Source of the DNA: Mastigias papua
Taxonomy: Eukaryota; Cnidaria; Scyphozoa; Rhizostomeae; Mastigiidae
NCBI GenBank assembly: GCA_964019165.1
Contig: OZ025275.1
Coordinates: 11,406,030-11,470,029, forward strand
Direction: 5' to 3'
DNA: 64,000 nt
Part shown: positions 42,734 to 53,772 of the stretch, in pieces
Layout: the number at the start of each line of letters is the position of its first letter
Position numbering within the stretch: the first letter of the stretch is position 1
The notes under the pieces: model-generated
Told to the model about the DNA's origin: nothing
Databases searched by the model: none
Seen by the model: the letters and a program-made list of their open reading frames with translations, nothing else
Program-made: the position numbers and the translations under genes

Positions 42734-44906
42734 CAGGCGCGGATCCAGACTGTAGCGAACGTAGCTCTAGCATCAGTCAGATTTTAAGGGAAAGTGTAAA
42801 CAAAAGTTTCGAAAAGTAATCCTTCATCCAACTGCTACATTGAAGCGATACAAAGTAGATTATTCCTTCAATAAATATAGACGGAATCTGCTATGAATTA
42901 ATTGAATAGGAAACTACAACAGTATCCATAAGGTGTGCCTCCCGCTACTCTGACGTAAATTCGGAGGTAGTACCCAGGAATGATCTATCGCTAACAACTG
43001 TTTTCTGTCATCATGACGAATCGCCTCAAATGTACTAGTCCGTAAATTTCCTCTTGAGCGCAACACAAGCTTTGGCGCGAGCAACAGTCAGTTCAAACTT
43101 GCCAGTCAGAATCTTAGTTGACTGATGATCAACTGTTGCAATCCAATCACAAGCATAGTTGACTGTTGCTCAAAAATCTAAAAATAAACTAACGTGACTT
43201 ATGTAAAATACTGATTACCGACGAAACTCGATTCCAACTGCCAGCCCAGAGAGGAATGGTGTAATTTTTGTGTTTGTGATAATAGTAAATACTCCTCAAA
43301 TGATCTTGGAAAAAGTGAAAAGTCTCATAAAAGACGAGGTACTATCAGGTGCAGAAAGAGACAGTCTTTCATAAAAACGGACAATTTCCTAGGGAAGACA
43401 TCAACTTAACATACAGGTTGAAAGTGCAGAGTCTGAAGTTGCCAAAATCCAAACTTTCATGAGCAGCGAATCTTGATTCAGTATAGGTGAATGAACGCCT
43501 GAACTATAATGTAGTCAGATTGCATGGGGTTTTAGGCCCACTTCGCCGTCCGTTGTAGTCTTTAGTATGTTTAAATAGCAGGTATACCATACGAAAAATC
43601 CCTTGTTCTGCCTCTGCCACGACAAGTACGAGGGAGTTCTCTCATTGGATAGTGATTTAGAAAATGAGACTGTAAGAAGACTATTGTTGGATACAAATAT
43701 GAAAATTGAATGTTCCAAGCATTATGGTTGCATATGGAAACTATTGGGAATTCTTTGTTCCACGCAGGATTGACTATATTCAACACCAATAGTCATATTC
43801 ACAAAGATGTGTTGGCATCATATATACTCATCAGAATACTTTACTGTATGTTTTTATAATCATTCTGTAAGCTGTACGCTGCGCCTGCTATAATGCTTAA
43901 TGTTTCGCTATTTTTACACATGAAAACACCAATAACAAGTTTAATTTGTAGCATCAGGTTCAAATGGAACGCGTTGATTGTGAATATCAAGAAAAACAAA
44001 TCTTTTGGGCAATCCAATTTGCTTAAATGGCTCAGAGTGTTGTAATTCACAAGATATCAATTTGAAGATAAAATCAGTTTTTTTTACTTTCCTAAATCTA
44101 TAACTTCTGATGATGAGACTTGCCTATATAACCCTTACTCTTTGGCACCAGTTGGTGACGAAAATTTGGCAGTGTATTTGAGAGATTTGACAAGTATTGA
44201 GTTATGAAGATGTCCAGAATTTTATGCATCTCATCCTATCCCACATGTATTCAAAGCAAACGGTCTTGCCAAAATCCAAATCATTTATTTCACTTGATTT
44301 ATCTGTTGATTTAGCTGATTTCTTCCCATGGAAATTATATTTATGGTAGATGTATCCGTAGCTGCTTTAAGGTGCTTTAAGGTGCAGGGGTTTCATGTCT
44401 GAGACATCTAGTTTACATTTGTTATTTATTGTTTATTTTCTTTCTTCATTAGATTGTTTTAAAGATCGTATTATGTAATTGCTGTAAGTAATTGTGGTAG
44501 ATAAAAGTTGATCACAAATATCCCATTACAGCAACGGCAGTTACAGAAGATTTAAACTTATTTGATGACTGGAGAAAGAAAAAAGGTGTAGTGAATACTG
44601 GTAATATTAAACTGCATCATTTCTATGCATTCTTACTTTTTCAGTTGTACTTGAATAGAGATAGTGAGCTAACATCCAATACAAAAGAAGCAGCGTATAC
44701 AACATTTTGATTTAGGAAATCAATAAATAGCAGTTTGCCATACCTACCTTTCATCTAAGCACAACAAATAATGGTATAAAGTTCGTAGCACTCAGTATAT
44801 TTGCATATGTATTATATTTAAGAAACATGACCACACCCAATGCAATTGGCCACGCCCATTTATAAGTTGTTGAGCTACTGTCAGATTTTATCCGGATCCG
44901 CCCCTG
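42734..44906. mobile_element. Candidate hAT-like DNA element, 2.2 kb, no clear transposase
   Basis: Left end CAGGCGCGGATCCAGA and right end (reverse complement) CAGGGGCGGATCCGGA give a 16-bp imperfect terminal repeat of hAT type. 42734-43153 is the reverse complement of 469-888. The interior has no recognised transposase domain. The 8-bp flanks ACCCTAAA and CACTGAAC do not match, so either the duplication has decayed or the two ends belong to different insertions. Confidence 0.45.
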
Positions 44907-44915
44907 CACTGAACA

Positions 44916-45010
44916 CCAGGATCCACCTTCAAATTAGGCCTGCCACCATCATTCATTCACAACCGGCCTTTTCCATTTTTGCTAAGTCATCCCACACCTG
45001 GATGACGAAC
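44916..45010 (+). repeat. Short LTR-family remnant
   Basis: AGGCCT...GTCATCCCACACCTGGA aligns with 63262-63355 (GTCATCCCACATCTGGA), itself a weak relative of the Gypsy-type LTR. Confidence 0.35.
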
Positions 45011-45979
45011 CCTGTGCAAAGTTAAGATGATGACTCTAAAAATACGAATAAAATACAACAGTTTGTACTCACTACAAACATGCTGTAGTTCTTTAATACG
45101 ATACCATCATGATATATTCTTTCAACTCTCTAGTTGCAGTATGTCTTGAAGACATTGTAAGAAATTGGAAGTGTCGACTAAGAGGGGACATACTGAATTA
45201 AGCTGACAAGAGGTGTTAGGGACATAGAGAAGAACAGCAAATAGTGATAATGCGAGGTTTTAATGTACGGTAAGATAATCCCACAGACAACTATACTGGA
45301 ATTAGAAGGGATCTACATGAAGTTGGCATTAATGTTCTGTAACCCACTGAATGATAGCTCAAGGACAAAGTTTTTAAAAGATGAATGCCAATAAAGCCAA
45401 GTAAGAAGTTGCAGATGTAATCTATCGATGTAAAGTCAACACCTTTTAGTTGTGTCTTTATATCGTGATCGAAACATGGTCAAGATTCTATTCACCAAAG
45501 GGGCAACAGGGCCTGAGCCTAGAGGTGTCTAATGCCTTTAAAGTTTGGATACCCCAAGGAACTTTGAAAATCGTGTTGAACACAGTCTTCTTAGTAAGCT
45601 AAAGTCTATAGACAATGAACTTGTTTCCGTCTTTGGCAGTAATAGCTCTAAATGAATGTAGATTGCATAGTCTCAAGCAACTGTTCTTGCTAAAGGATGC
45701 ATCTAAGTAATAGAACAACAAACATTTTTTAGGTGTATTGTAAGTTGTCTCAGTCAGCTTTGAGCTCAGAGTCCTACTAAATTGAAATATGGCCCTTATC
45801 TATTGCTCTGCATGATATTTGTTGTCTACAACTGTTATCATAAGCAATGCTTTTTATAACTACCATTTGCAAACCTTTCACCGATGTCATTTGAATTTCA
45901 AAGTAGCGATAACTTATCGAACCATTGATTGACAGGTGATGAAGACAAGACTGAAAAGCCATAATCCCTGCAAGTGTAT
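45011..45979. other. Unannotated stretch
   Basis: Nothing recognised. Confidence 0.5.
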
Positions 45980-46560
45980 CAACCACCACTAGCAAAGCTA
46001 CAACTCAGATTTATTCTCATTCAGTTTTCTCAGGTTTATTGATGGATTTCTGTTCAATAAAATGATATTTCTTTTCCACCAGCTGAAACTTCTACATTTT
46101 CATGCAGTATGCTTCTAAAAGATCTAATTAGTTCAGAAGCTAGTAAACAGAAGTTTACTTCCTGTATCAATTAATTAATGTCTTTCATTATTGTAATACA
46201 GAGCATATGTTTGAATGATGAGGCCAACACCTTACAGATCTCTCCATCTGTTGCGATTTATGATGCAGGGATAAGATCCAAATTCATTTTGAAAAGTTAG
46301 TTCTCTACAGCAGCTGCCATTGCATTTCTCGTTAAAAGTAATCTTTGCAGCTAATGTCGGCGAGGATTTTAGCTAATTGCACTTCAATAGATGCAGAAAG
46401 TCTATGTCATTTGCAAAGCTCTAAAGCCATGGGCGTATAATTAGTTGAGTGACAGCGGTCTTCTTCTAATTGCACGTCAATAGATTGCACAAATTCGGTT
46501 TCATTTGCAAAGCTCTTCAGCATTTGCCGTAGTAGGACTTAAAATTTAGGAAGGCTGTAA
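45980..46560. repeat. Segment S, copy 4
   Basis: CAGCAGCTGCCATTGCATTT and GGCGAGGATTTTAGCTAATT align with 20570-20640. A shorter internal duplication is visible: TTGCACTTCAATAGATGCA near 46377 and TTGCACGTCAATAGATTGCA near 46469. Confidence 0.45.
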
Positions 46561-47410
46561 ACTGCCTGTAGGAATGAACTTACAGAATGAATAAAATGAA
46601 CGACGACGGTATCTCATGTAGACTATTTGCTAGCCGTATTTAGCCGAAACTCTTCTCGGTGAAGATCATTGATATTTCTAAAGAAGTTATCCAAACAAGA
46701 TGGATTTTTGCACCACCCCAGCTAATCCATTTTCTCATTTCTACAAGAGATAAAATAGCTATGATCTATGAGAATAAAATATAAGAGAGAACATGGTATA
46801 CGAACACTGTTTGTTGATTATTTTGTTATGTTAATTTTCATGCTCCCTGTGATATTGCTTTGTATTTTGTGAAGTATATCTATATCCGTTGAGCATAAAT
46901 AACTGTAACTATATGAGCGCGTAAAAATATTATTTATTTTGAATTACATTACTGTATATTATTTGCTAGCTAGACCACTTTCTAAATGTTTTACGTAAGT
47001 CAAGATACTCTATATTACAACTATTGCTCATCAGAGCAACACGAAGCCAGGACTGAAAAGATGCGGAGGGAGAGAAGCAGAGAAAGCTTTAAATTTCAAA
47101 ATCTTTTTATATTTCTCTTTTATTAAGCATCCAGTATTGCAGCATTGTTTGTCGTACATCATAGTATAGATTGCTAGGTTTTTAAGTAAAAACATATTTT
47201 TATTAAAATTATTGTAATGGCAAGGAATTTCAGTATCTTTTAGTAGCACTCGCAATATCCCCATGCCCTACTTAGCTTTGTAACTGCATCAGAAACGCAG
47301 TCCTCATTACTCAAAGGTAACTAATTACAACTATGTATGGATTAAATGTTATACCACAATGGGAAATTGAAAACAGTTACATGAGATCTCTAAAATTGCT
47401 TCGAATAAGA
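46561..47410. other. Unannotated stretch
   Basis: Nothing recognised. Confidence 0.5.
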
Positions 47411-48199
47411 TTAGCATAATGCTTGCTTGGCCCGATGATTGAGATCATTCCAGATTCTTGAGCCTCGAAATACACAGGTTTTCTGCCGATTACTAGTCTT
47501 CACTAATGGTACTAGTAAGTTGGCATCACCATTTCTGAGAATAACAGTGCAGCGTTCAGAATTTCTTACAAGTAAATGTGAGAGATAATTTGCGGCATTA
47601 TCATTACGAGACAAAGTTGTACTTTGTGCTGCTTCACTCTGCTCACATTCTTCACAATTGGCTATTTCAACCATAACTCCATCATGACTGTCGCAGCTAC
47701 TGTTTATGATAATTTCCCCACTCTGAGCAGCAGTTTCGAAACTTTGAGGCTCATTAATATCTAAATAGATATTAGAAAAAATATTTTCCGGCAACAAATT
47801 CTTTACATATTTAGAGAGTTCTATTGATCGAGAGGTTTTCAGCTTGCACAGGTTTTATTCCTTCATGCTTCTAAAGGTGCTTAGCATATTGGACTCTAAG
47901 ATGCCCAGTGCTGTGTGCGAGTTCTACAGGAGATTCCTCTATAGCAAATAGAGATGCATTAGTTTGTTAATGATACTGATAGTTCTGAGATTCGGTCGTG
48001 ATCTGGTCATCATTTCCTGAGTCTCGATCACATTTGATGACAACCTCCTGCCTTCAAGCCATTCCTTTAAACTTTTCAATTCATTGTTAAGATTCACAAC
48101 AAGATCCTCAAGATAATTAGAGACACAGGACAAGCTTGTACGATCAACATACATCCTAAGGAAATGTTTGTGAAACTTAGTATATTCACACGGCTGCAA
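47411..48199 (-). pseudogene. CR1/Jockey-like LINE RT fragments
   Basis: 48199-47939 has DRTSLSCVSNYLEDLVVNLN (YADDTSL altered) and LKSLKEWLEGRRLSSNVIET. 47797-47411 ends QKTCVFRGSRIWNDLNHRAK, the C-terminal signature. The middle between them is missing or unrecognisable. Confidence 0.7.
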
Positions 48200-49739
48200 A
48201 ACTTATGCTTCAAACCAAAGAGATTTAAAATTTGCGATAATTTCTATTTAACTCCATAAGCAAAATATTTTGCAATCACAATTCAAGTGATATCCATGAT
48301 TATACACCGACGTATATCTGAATTTTCTTATAAAGTAAGTATCAAGTTTGAAATGCTATATTGTCCATGGGTTGCCGGCCCCTCTACTACACTTGGCCCA
48401 GCAATATCTTTGAAAGCCACCAGCTCACCTAACCTTCTTGGACATAAAAAACTCTATCAAAGTGTATCAGATGCCACTAATGAGTTACATAAGGGCATAA
48501 GTTTGAGTTAGTAAGATGAGTACTGTACAGGAATTTTCTCGTCCACTACACCAGTTGTTATTAGCTTATTCACTCTTACAACGATTGATAACTGAGCTAT
48601 CCTTCAATACTATTTTGCTCATTGACTACTTCAAAGTCTTACTCCCACCTCTCATTGATACCCCTTGGTAGAGAGCATCCTTTAGGCCTTTTATCACAAG
48701 TTTGTAGCTTACTTTCAGAATTTTCTATTAACAAACATATTAAGACAAGTCTGATCACAGTGCTATAAAACAATGAACTCTAGCTCAGAGATGAAGACCT
48801 TGCACGCTGTCCTGACAGCCCATTGAGTTACTGCATGCTGGAGCTAATAGTCCAATAGGTATCGTGAAAGCACTAGATAGCCTAGTATCTGCACATTATG
48901 TACAGTGCTTGGGTACCTAAAAGTCATTGTCAGTCAATGATATTTTTATAGAGTTTTCCTGTAAATGGGAAGTTTTTATCACAGCAAGTGAATAGCCTTT
49001 GTATTTCTTCTTTCATATTGGTTATTTCAGTATCGAATAACTAATAGATTTTGCGGAAACACCTTGCAGATGCTTCCATCTGCTATAATTACAGTAGAAT
49101 TAAGGTCTCATTTTAGTTCGGAAAATTAACTGTTCTTATTGATAAACATTCTTGCATGTAATATCTTCATGATTGTATCTAACCGCAAGATTGAGTTCTG
49201 TTTTTGAAACACATTTATTAGTCTAAAATGGTCAATATGATCATCTTAAATATGTCGTCTTTTCTAGCTGATACGGTGTTCATGTGTTATTTCCCCACTC
49301 AATCTGTAGGGCATAAAACATATCCTAATATTTAAATGATACCATAATATTGCAGTCTCACTCTTTTTCCAATCCTATCTATACTCTCGTGTCTGATTTT
49401 TCTGTAGAGAACTCTTTAGGCTGTTAATAACTGTAGTGGCTTACTTCCAGAAGACAAACTTCAGTTCTTTCTGTTTCCTACGCCTTTTGATATAAGTTGT
49501 AACACGGTATTACAAGATTATGGGCTCTATTTCATTAGTGAGGACATACCATGTTGCGAAAAATTCCCAAAAAAGTCATTAAATACAGGAACGCATAATC
49601 GAATAGTAAACAAGAAGCGAGTTAACAACCAAACTCCACGAATATTCGTCTGATCAATATAGTCAACATAGTTCCCATTCATTTTTCATTTCTCTCGAAA
49701 CTCCCATTAGTTTTTCCATAAAAATCATGTCTACAATGC
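48200..49739. other. Unannotated stretch
   Basis: No gene recognised. The interval near 49060-49150 faintly resembles segment S (46230-46330). Confidence 0.4.
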
Positions 49740-50097
49740 ATTGATATCACAGGCCACCTATTATTGCCTTAAGACCATATGGAAGGATCAAAATTATGCC
49801 ACAAGACTAATGTTGTACCAGTTATTATTTGCTGCTGTCGTTTTAACAAGATTTCACATTATTCCCGATTATACTGGTTATTGGCATACCACCTGATCTA
49901 AAGGACGCCACTGACGTTTATGCAGTTTATTAAGAGAGACTTTCATAAGACAGTTGTCAGTATCCAGGTATCCAACGGTTGAGCAAGAACAGCCATTATC
50001 ATTTCCTCTCAAGTGTTACAGTGTTTGTTTCCTAGTCATTCATAAGCAAAATTCAGTATTAACGGTTTATGCAATCTGTAAATGCTAGAATAGTAGT
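49740..50097 (+). promoter_or_regulatory. Upstream region of GPCR-2 (segment S, copy 5)
   Basis: Shares AGACCATATGG, a GAGAGACTTTCATAAG-like block and TTATGCAATCTGTA with the region upstream of GPCR-1. Probably part of the duplication that made the two genes. Confidence 0.35.
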
Positions 50098-50392
50098 ATG
50101 GCAAAGAATTTTCATCCTACTATTGGTGATGCTGCTCCAATTAAAAGGCCATTAGATACATATTACACCAATGTTTCAGGCCTATGCGAACCGTCAGGGG
50201 AATCATCCTGCTTTCAAACTACCCATGAACTGCAAGGTCCTGGTATGTATATTTTAAGCATGGTGTCGCTGCTGGTGTTCTCCTGTGGACTTTTTGGAAA
50301 TATCATGGTTCTTTATGTGGTTGGTTATCGCAAGAAGAAGCGAAAGTCAGGAGATTTTTACATCCTGGCATTAGCATGCGCCGACATATTAA
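50098..50392 (+). CDS. GPCR-2 exon 1, 5' part: N-terminus to the start of TM2
   Basis: Class A GPCR, paralogue of GPCR-1. ATG at 50098; one NVS glycosylation site; TM1 (about 48-75) with N68 in GNI; the basic loop YRKKKRKSGDFY; TM2 starts and reaches ALACADIL, with D96. The frame is then cut by a Kolobok-like transposon at TTAA (50389-50392). The same codons resume after the second TTAA at 53603. Read straight through, the frame ends at a stop 11 codons later, giving only TM1 and half of TM2. Without the element the gene would encode about 390 residues. Confidence 0.85.
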
Positions 50393-50408
50393 GGTGGGTG
50401 TACACTCT
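50393..50408 (+). repeat. Left terminal inverted repeat of the Kolobok element
   Basis: GGTGGGTGTACACTCT; its mate is 53587-53602. Confidence 0.85.
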
Positions 50409-50757
50409 CAAAAGCAGAAAAATGTAATTTTTTTGCCAATTTTTTTTATGTCATTAAATGACTCCTCATAGTATTGTTTAGAGCTTGTTCATGTATAACA
50501 TGCGATATGCACTCTGTATGACCAGAACTGGAACAAGTTATGCACCATAGTCGTAAAAAACTTCCTTAGCAACCAAGTAATTTGGTTGCTAAGAAGAATT
50601 TTTGGACTTCATGTCTCTCTGGACCAGAAAATTCAATATTCCTTCAAAACCCATTTTCAACGATGTCTACCCTGTGGTTCTAAGCTTGGTTTCCCTGCTT
50701 TACCAGCCAAGAGAGGCTTCCGGGAAAACTTAATTCAGACTGACTGTTTTCTTCAAA

Positions 50758-52992
50758 ATGGAGGCCAGTGACCACTCAAATACCGAAAAGAAGATGAAAT
50801 TTAGAGCAATGAGAAAGAAGTTTGCGAGGAAAAGGAAAGGATTTCAAGGGAATAAGAGCTCAAAGAAGGATAGACGGGAGCCTCATGGGGAGGAACAAGG
50901 GAATGGTGTGGAACCATGTAGTATTGTGGAGGAAGGTCAAGTCGTCGCAGACATCGTCCATGACGAGCAATCAGCTGATGAGGGCGAAGTTCAAAAAACA
51001 ATATTCAAAGAGCTTCCCAACAGAAGTGCTGAGAAATTACTTATAGAATCCAATAAATCGGAAGAAAGTCTGGTAAATACGAGAAGCAGCTCTGTTAGGC
51101 TAAGGGATTCGAGGATTGTGAAAGCTCAGGGCTTTAAACTATTTGATTCGAGTCAACTTGAAGCTGCATTTAATAGTGCATGTGTTTGTAGGGTTTGTAA
51201 GAAAAAACGAGGTAAGCTTGAACTTTTTGGACAGCCAAAAAAACGAAAGGGGCTTTCAGAGAGCTTAATTATATGGTGTACAGCATGTAAAGCTGAAACT
51301 GAAGTCAGAACAAGCAAAACTATTATGTTGTCCAGTCAGCCAATTCCAGAGGTTAACATCAGATCTGTATATGCATCCCAAAGTATGGGGCATTCTGGTT
51401 TAACTCAATTTTGTGGCATTATGAACATGCCACCTCCTGTAAACCAAGGGCCTTATAACAAAATTAATAAACATGTCTTTTTAAAGGCAAAGGAGAAAAC
51501 TGAGCTGGTTTTGAAAGAAGCTGCAAACCATCTAATTACTATTACCCATGAGGAGAGTCCTCATGATGTGCACATTATGGATGATGGGTCAGTTGTATGT
51601 AATGTAGCAGTAACAGTTGATGGCACATGGCAAAAAAGAGGTCATAATTCTAAAATGGGAGTTGTCTTTGTTTTGTCAGTGCGTACTGGTCAGGTGCTTG
51701 ATTATGAAGTTAAAAGCTTATTTTGCTATGAGTGTGCTCACCACAGAGATGATGACCCTACAACTGAAAAATTTATGCAGTGGAAAATAGCTCATGAGAA
51801 AGAATGTCAAATTAACCATGTGGGCTCAAGTGCTGCCATGGAATCAACTGGGGCTGTTTCCATCTTTCTTCGATCCATTAATAAAGGGTTAAGATACACA
51901 ACATTTGTGGGTGATGGTGATAGTAGCTGCTATGGGGATGTCTACCAGAAATGTTTAGCAGAATATGGTGAAGAATATGCAATAAGAAAAGAGGAATGTG
52001 TTGGACATGTCCAAAAGCGTCTAGGAAGTGGCTTGAGAGAGTATAAAAGGAAGAATAGGGGTGTGAAGCTAAGTGATGGGAAGGTGGCAAGTGGAAAAGG
52101 AAGATTGACTGATAATATTTGTGATAAGATGCAAAACTATTTTGGTACTGCAATAAGAGAAAATGTTGGCAATAAAGATGGAATGAAAAAGGCAGTTTGG
52201 GCAATTTACAAGCATGTGATCAGGAATGATAATGAGAGTTTGGAGAAGCAACATGATTTCTGCCCTAAGTCAAAAGACACATGGTGCAAATTTTGGAAAG
52301 AAGGAGCTGTCTATAATGATAGTAAGAGGTTGCCAAGTGTTTTTTTGAAAGAGCTTAGGCCTCTCTTTGAAAGATTAACTGCAGATCATTTACTGGAAAG
52401 ATGTTTAATGGGTCTAACACAAAACCAAAATGAAGCCTTAAATGGAATTCTATGGTCAATTTGCCCCAAAACAAAATTCTGTGGGAGGATGAGGCTAGAA
52501 ACAGCAGTATGCGAGGCAGTGTGTCATTTCAACAAAGGTGCTACTGGCAAATCAGATCTGATATCCTCTTTTGGAATACAGCCAGGCCACAATATGCTAC
52601 TGGCTATAAAAAAGCATAATGAGAAAAGGGTGAAGAAGGCTGCTGTAAAGATTTCAGTGAAGTACAGAGAGCGGAGAAGAAAGCTGCGGGCAGAGAAGAA
52701 ATCAAAAATTGACAAAGAGGTTGTGTACCAAGCTGGATCCTTTGGGTTATCTTCCATGCCAGACAGTATATTTACTAGCACCCCAAAGAAAGCCAGAGAA
52801 GATAGAAAGAATGGAGCTAAAAAGTCAATGGGAAAAGATAAAGAGAAGTCTAACCAAAATGTTAGGGAAAAGAATCAGGGTGCCATTGGAATGGATAAGA
52901 GTGAAGTCAATGTTACCTTTGTGAATGAGGACTCAATACCTTTTTGCATTCTAAATATAAATCATGCAAAAAATATGGGAAACCTGGCATGA
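50758..52992 (+). CDS. Kolobok-like (Mutator-like domain) transposase, 744 aa
   Basis: Cuts and joins the element's ends at TTAA sites. In order: a very basic start (nuclear signal, residues 10-42); a zinc ribbon from C144/C147 and C174/C177; an RNase H-like core with D288 (VTVDGTWQKRG), a CYEC/C-x3-H cluster (323-354), D386 (FVGDGDSSCYGD), ECVGHVQKRLG, a GKGRLT loop and E559 (NQNEALNGILWSICPK); and a basic C-terminal third. These are the landmarks of the family found in Hydra, coral and aphid genomes. The frame is unbroken and intronless, so the element may be autonomous. Confidence 0.88.
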   Translation: MEASDHSNTEKKMKFRAMRKKFARKRKGFQGNKSSKKDRREPHGEEQGNGVEPCSIVEEGQVVADIVHDEQSADEGEVQKTIFKELPNRSAEKLLIESNKSEESLVNTRSSSVRLRDSRIVKAQGFKLFDSSQLEAAFNSACVCRVCKKKRGKLELFGQPKKRKGLSESLIIWCTACKAETEVRTSKTIMLSSQPIPEVNIRSVYASQSMGHSGLTQFCGIMNMPPPVNQGPYNKINKHVFLKAKEKTELVLKEAANHLITITHEESPHDVHIMDDGSVVCNVAVTVDGTWQKRGHNSKMGVVFVLSVRTGQVLDYEVKSLFCYECAHHRDDDPTTEKFMQWKIAHEKECQINHVGSSAAMESTGAVSIFLRSINKGLRYTTFVGDGDSSCYGDVYQKCLAEYGEEYAIRKEECVGHVQKRLGSGLREYKRKNRGVKLSDGKVASGKGRLTDNICDKMQNYFGTAIRENVGNKDGMKKAVWAIYKHVIRNDNESLEKQHDFCPKSKDTWCKFWKEGAVYNDSKRLPSVFLKELRPLFERLTADHLLERCLMGLTQNQNEALNGILWSICPKTKFCGRMRLETAVCEAVCHFNKGATGKSDLISSFGIQPGHNMLLAIKKHNEKRVKKAAVKISVKYRERRRKLRAEKKSKIDKEVVYQAGSFGLSSMPDSIFTSTPKKAREDRKNGAKKSMGKDKEKSNQNVREKNQGAIGMDKSEVNVTFVNEDSIPFCILNINHAKNMGNLA

Positions 52993-53198
52993 CCATTTGA
53001 CATTGGCAGATATAAATTATAGCCAAAGTATCAAAATATCACCTTACAAGTTTTAAAAATCATTTTCATTTTCTATCTGAATTTCAAATGGATTTATCTC
53101 AAAATAGAGATTTTGAGGGTTACTTCACAAGAACATAAATATATCCATATAGGGTTGGTTTATGCAGCTGAAAATTGACACCAATTTGTTTCAAACGA

Positions 53199-53332
53199 TT
53201 TTCTGTGCACTGAATGAAAAATATTTTGAAAATTCTTGCCAGGGGGTACGTAATTTGACAAAAGTGTATTTTGGCAATATACCCCCTGGAAACCAAAAAA
53301 TTAAGATTTTTTTTCATTCAGTGCACAGAAAT
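53199..53332. other. Large inverted repeat near the right end of the Kolobok element
   Basis: TTCTGTGCACTGAATGAAAA (53201-53222 region) is mirrored by TTTTCATTCAGTGCACAGAA (53310-53330 region). Inside it CCAGGGGGTA is mirrored by ATACCCCCTGG. The whole could fold as a nested hairpin downstream of the transposase stop. Confidence 0.7.
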
Positions 53333-53586
53333 TAACAAAGCAAAGCAAAAAATGTATAGTTAACATAAGTTTTTGTAAGCAATGACTTGCAATTTATGTA
53401 CTAGTTAGGAAAAGTCTCTCGATGTTTGATACCATCCCCCCTGGTTTCAATAACACTTTTTTGGAAAAAATCTCTTTTTTGAATTTCTTATGAGTTTAAC
53501 TTGTTATGTGCCAAATTTTAAGGTGATATGATACACTAAACAGCATTTATTGCATTAAACATGTTTTCAGGGGGTATATTCTGTGA

Positions 53587-53602
53587 AGAGTGTACATCCA
53601 CC
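53587..53602 (-). repeat. Right terminal inverted repeat of the Kolobok element
   Basis: AGAGTGTACATCCACC, reverse complement of the left end apart from one base, directly before TTAA. Confidence 0.85.
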
Positions 53603-53606
53603 TTAA

Positions 53607-53772
53607 CATCACTGGCTACTATCATTTTGACGACAAGTATTGTAAGTTCTGAACCACACAGTTCTAACTTGTTTTGTTATGGGATAATGAATTCTGTGGT
53701 GATGCACATTTTAAAAGCTACAATTTGTACCTCTAGATGGTTTCTGGTTTTCATATCACTGGAGAGATATCG
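53607..53772 (+). CDS. GPCR-2 exon 1, 3' part: rest of TM2 to TM3
   Basis: Continues TM2 as TSLATIILTTSIVSS, aligned with the corresponding stretch of GPCR-1. C in LFCYGIMN opens TM3, which ends FISLERYR, so ERY replaces DRY. The donor GTACGC at 53773 splits the Arg codon in phase 2, as in GPCR-1. Confidence 0.85.

Larger units (their letters stand above)
50389..53606 (+). mobile_element. Kolobok-like DNA transposon with TTAA target duplication
   Basis: Element 50393-53602 (3210 bp) between TTAA 50389-50392 and TTAA 53603-53606. Terminal inverted repeats GGTGGGTGTACACTCT and GGTGGATGTACACTCT differ at one base. It carries one intact intronless transposase. TTAA targets are known for piggyBac and Kolobok; the transposase is of the type often labelled Mutator-like, so Kolobok fits best. 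Intact gene and near-identical ends suggest recent insertion. Confidence 0.9.

Noticed and set aside
43515..43789. Minus-strand frames inside the hAT-like element as transposase
   Set aside because: No hAT dimerisation or catalytic motif visible.
42734..44906. Confident call of one complete hAT element
   Set aside because: Ends match each other, but the 8-bp flanks differ and no transposase was recognised; kept only as a candidate.
50394..53570. Ordinary intron in GPCR-2 using TTAAG|GTGGGT and TTTTCAG|GG
   Set aside because: The phases do not match (early stop after joining), GPCR-1 has no intron there, and TTAA plus terminal inverted repeats explain the interruption fully.
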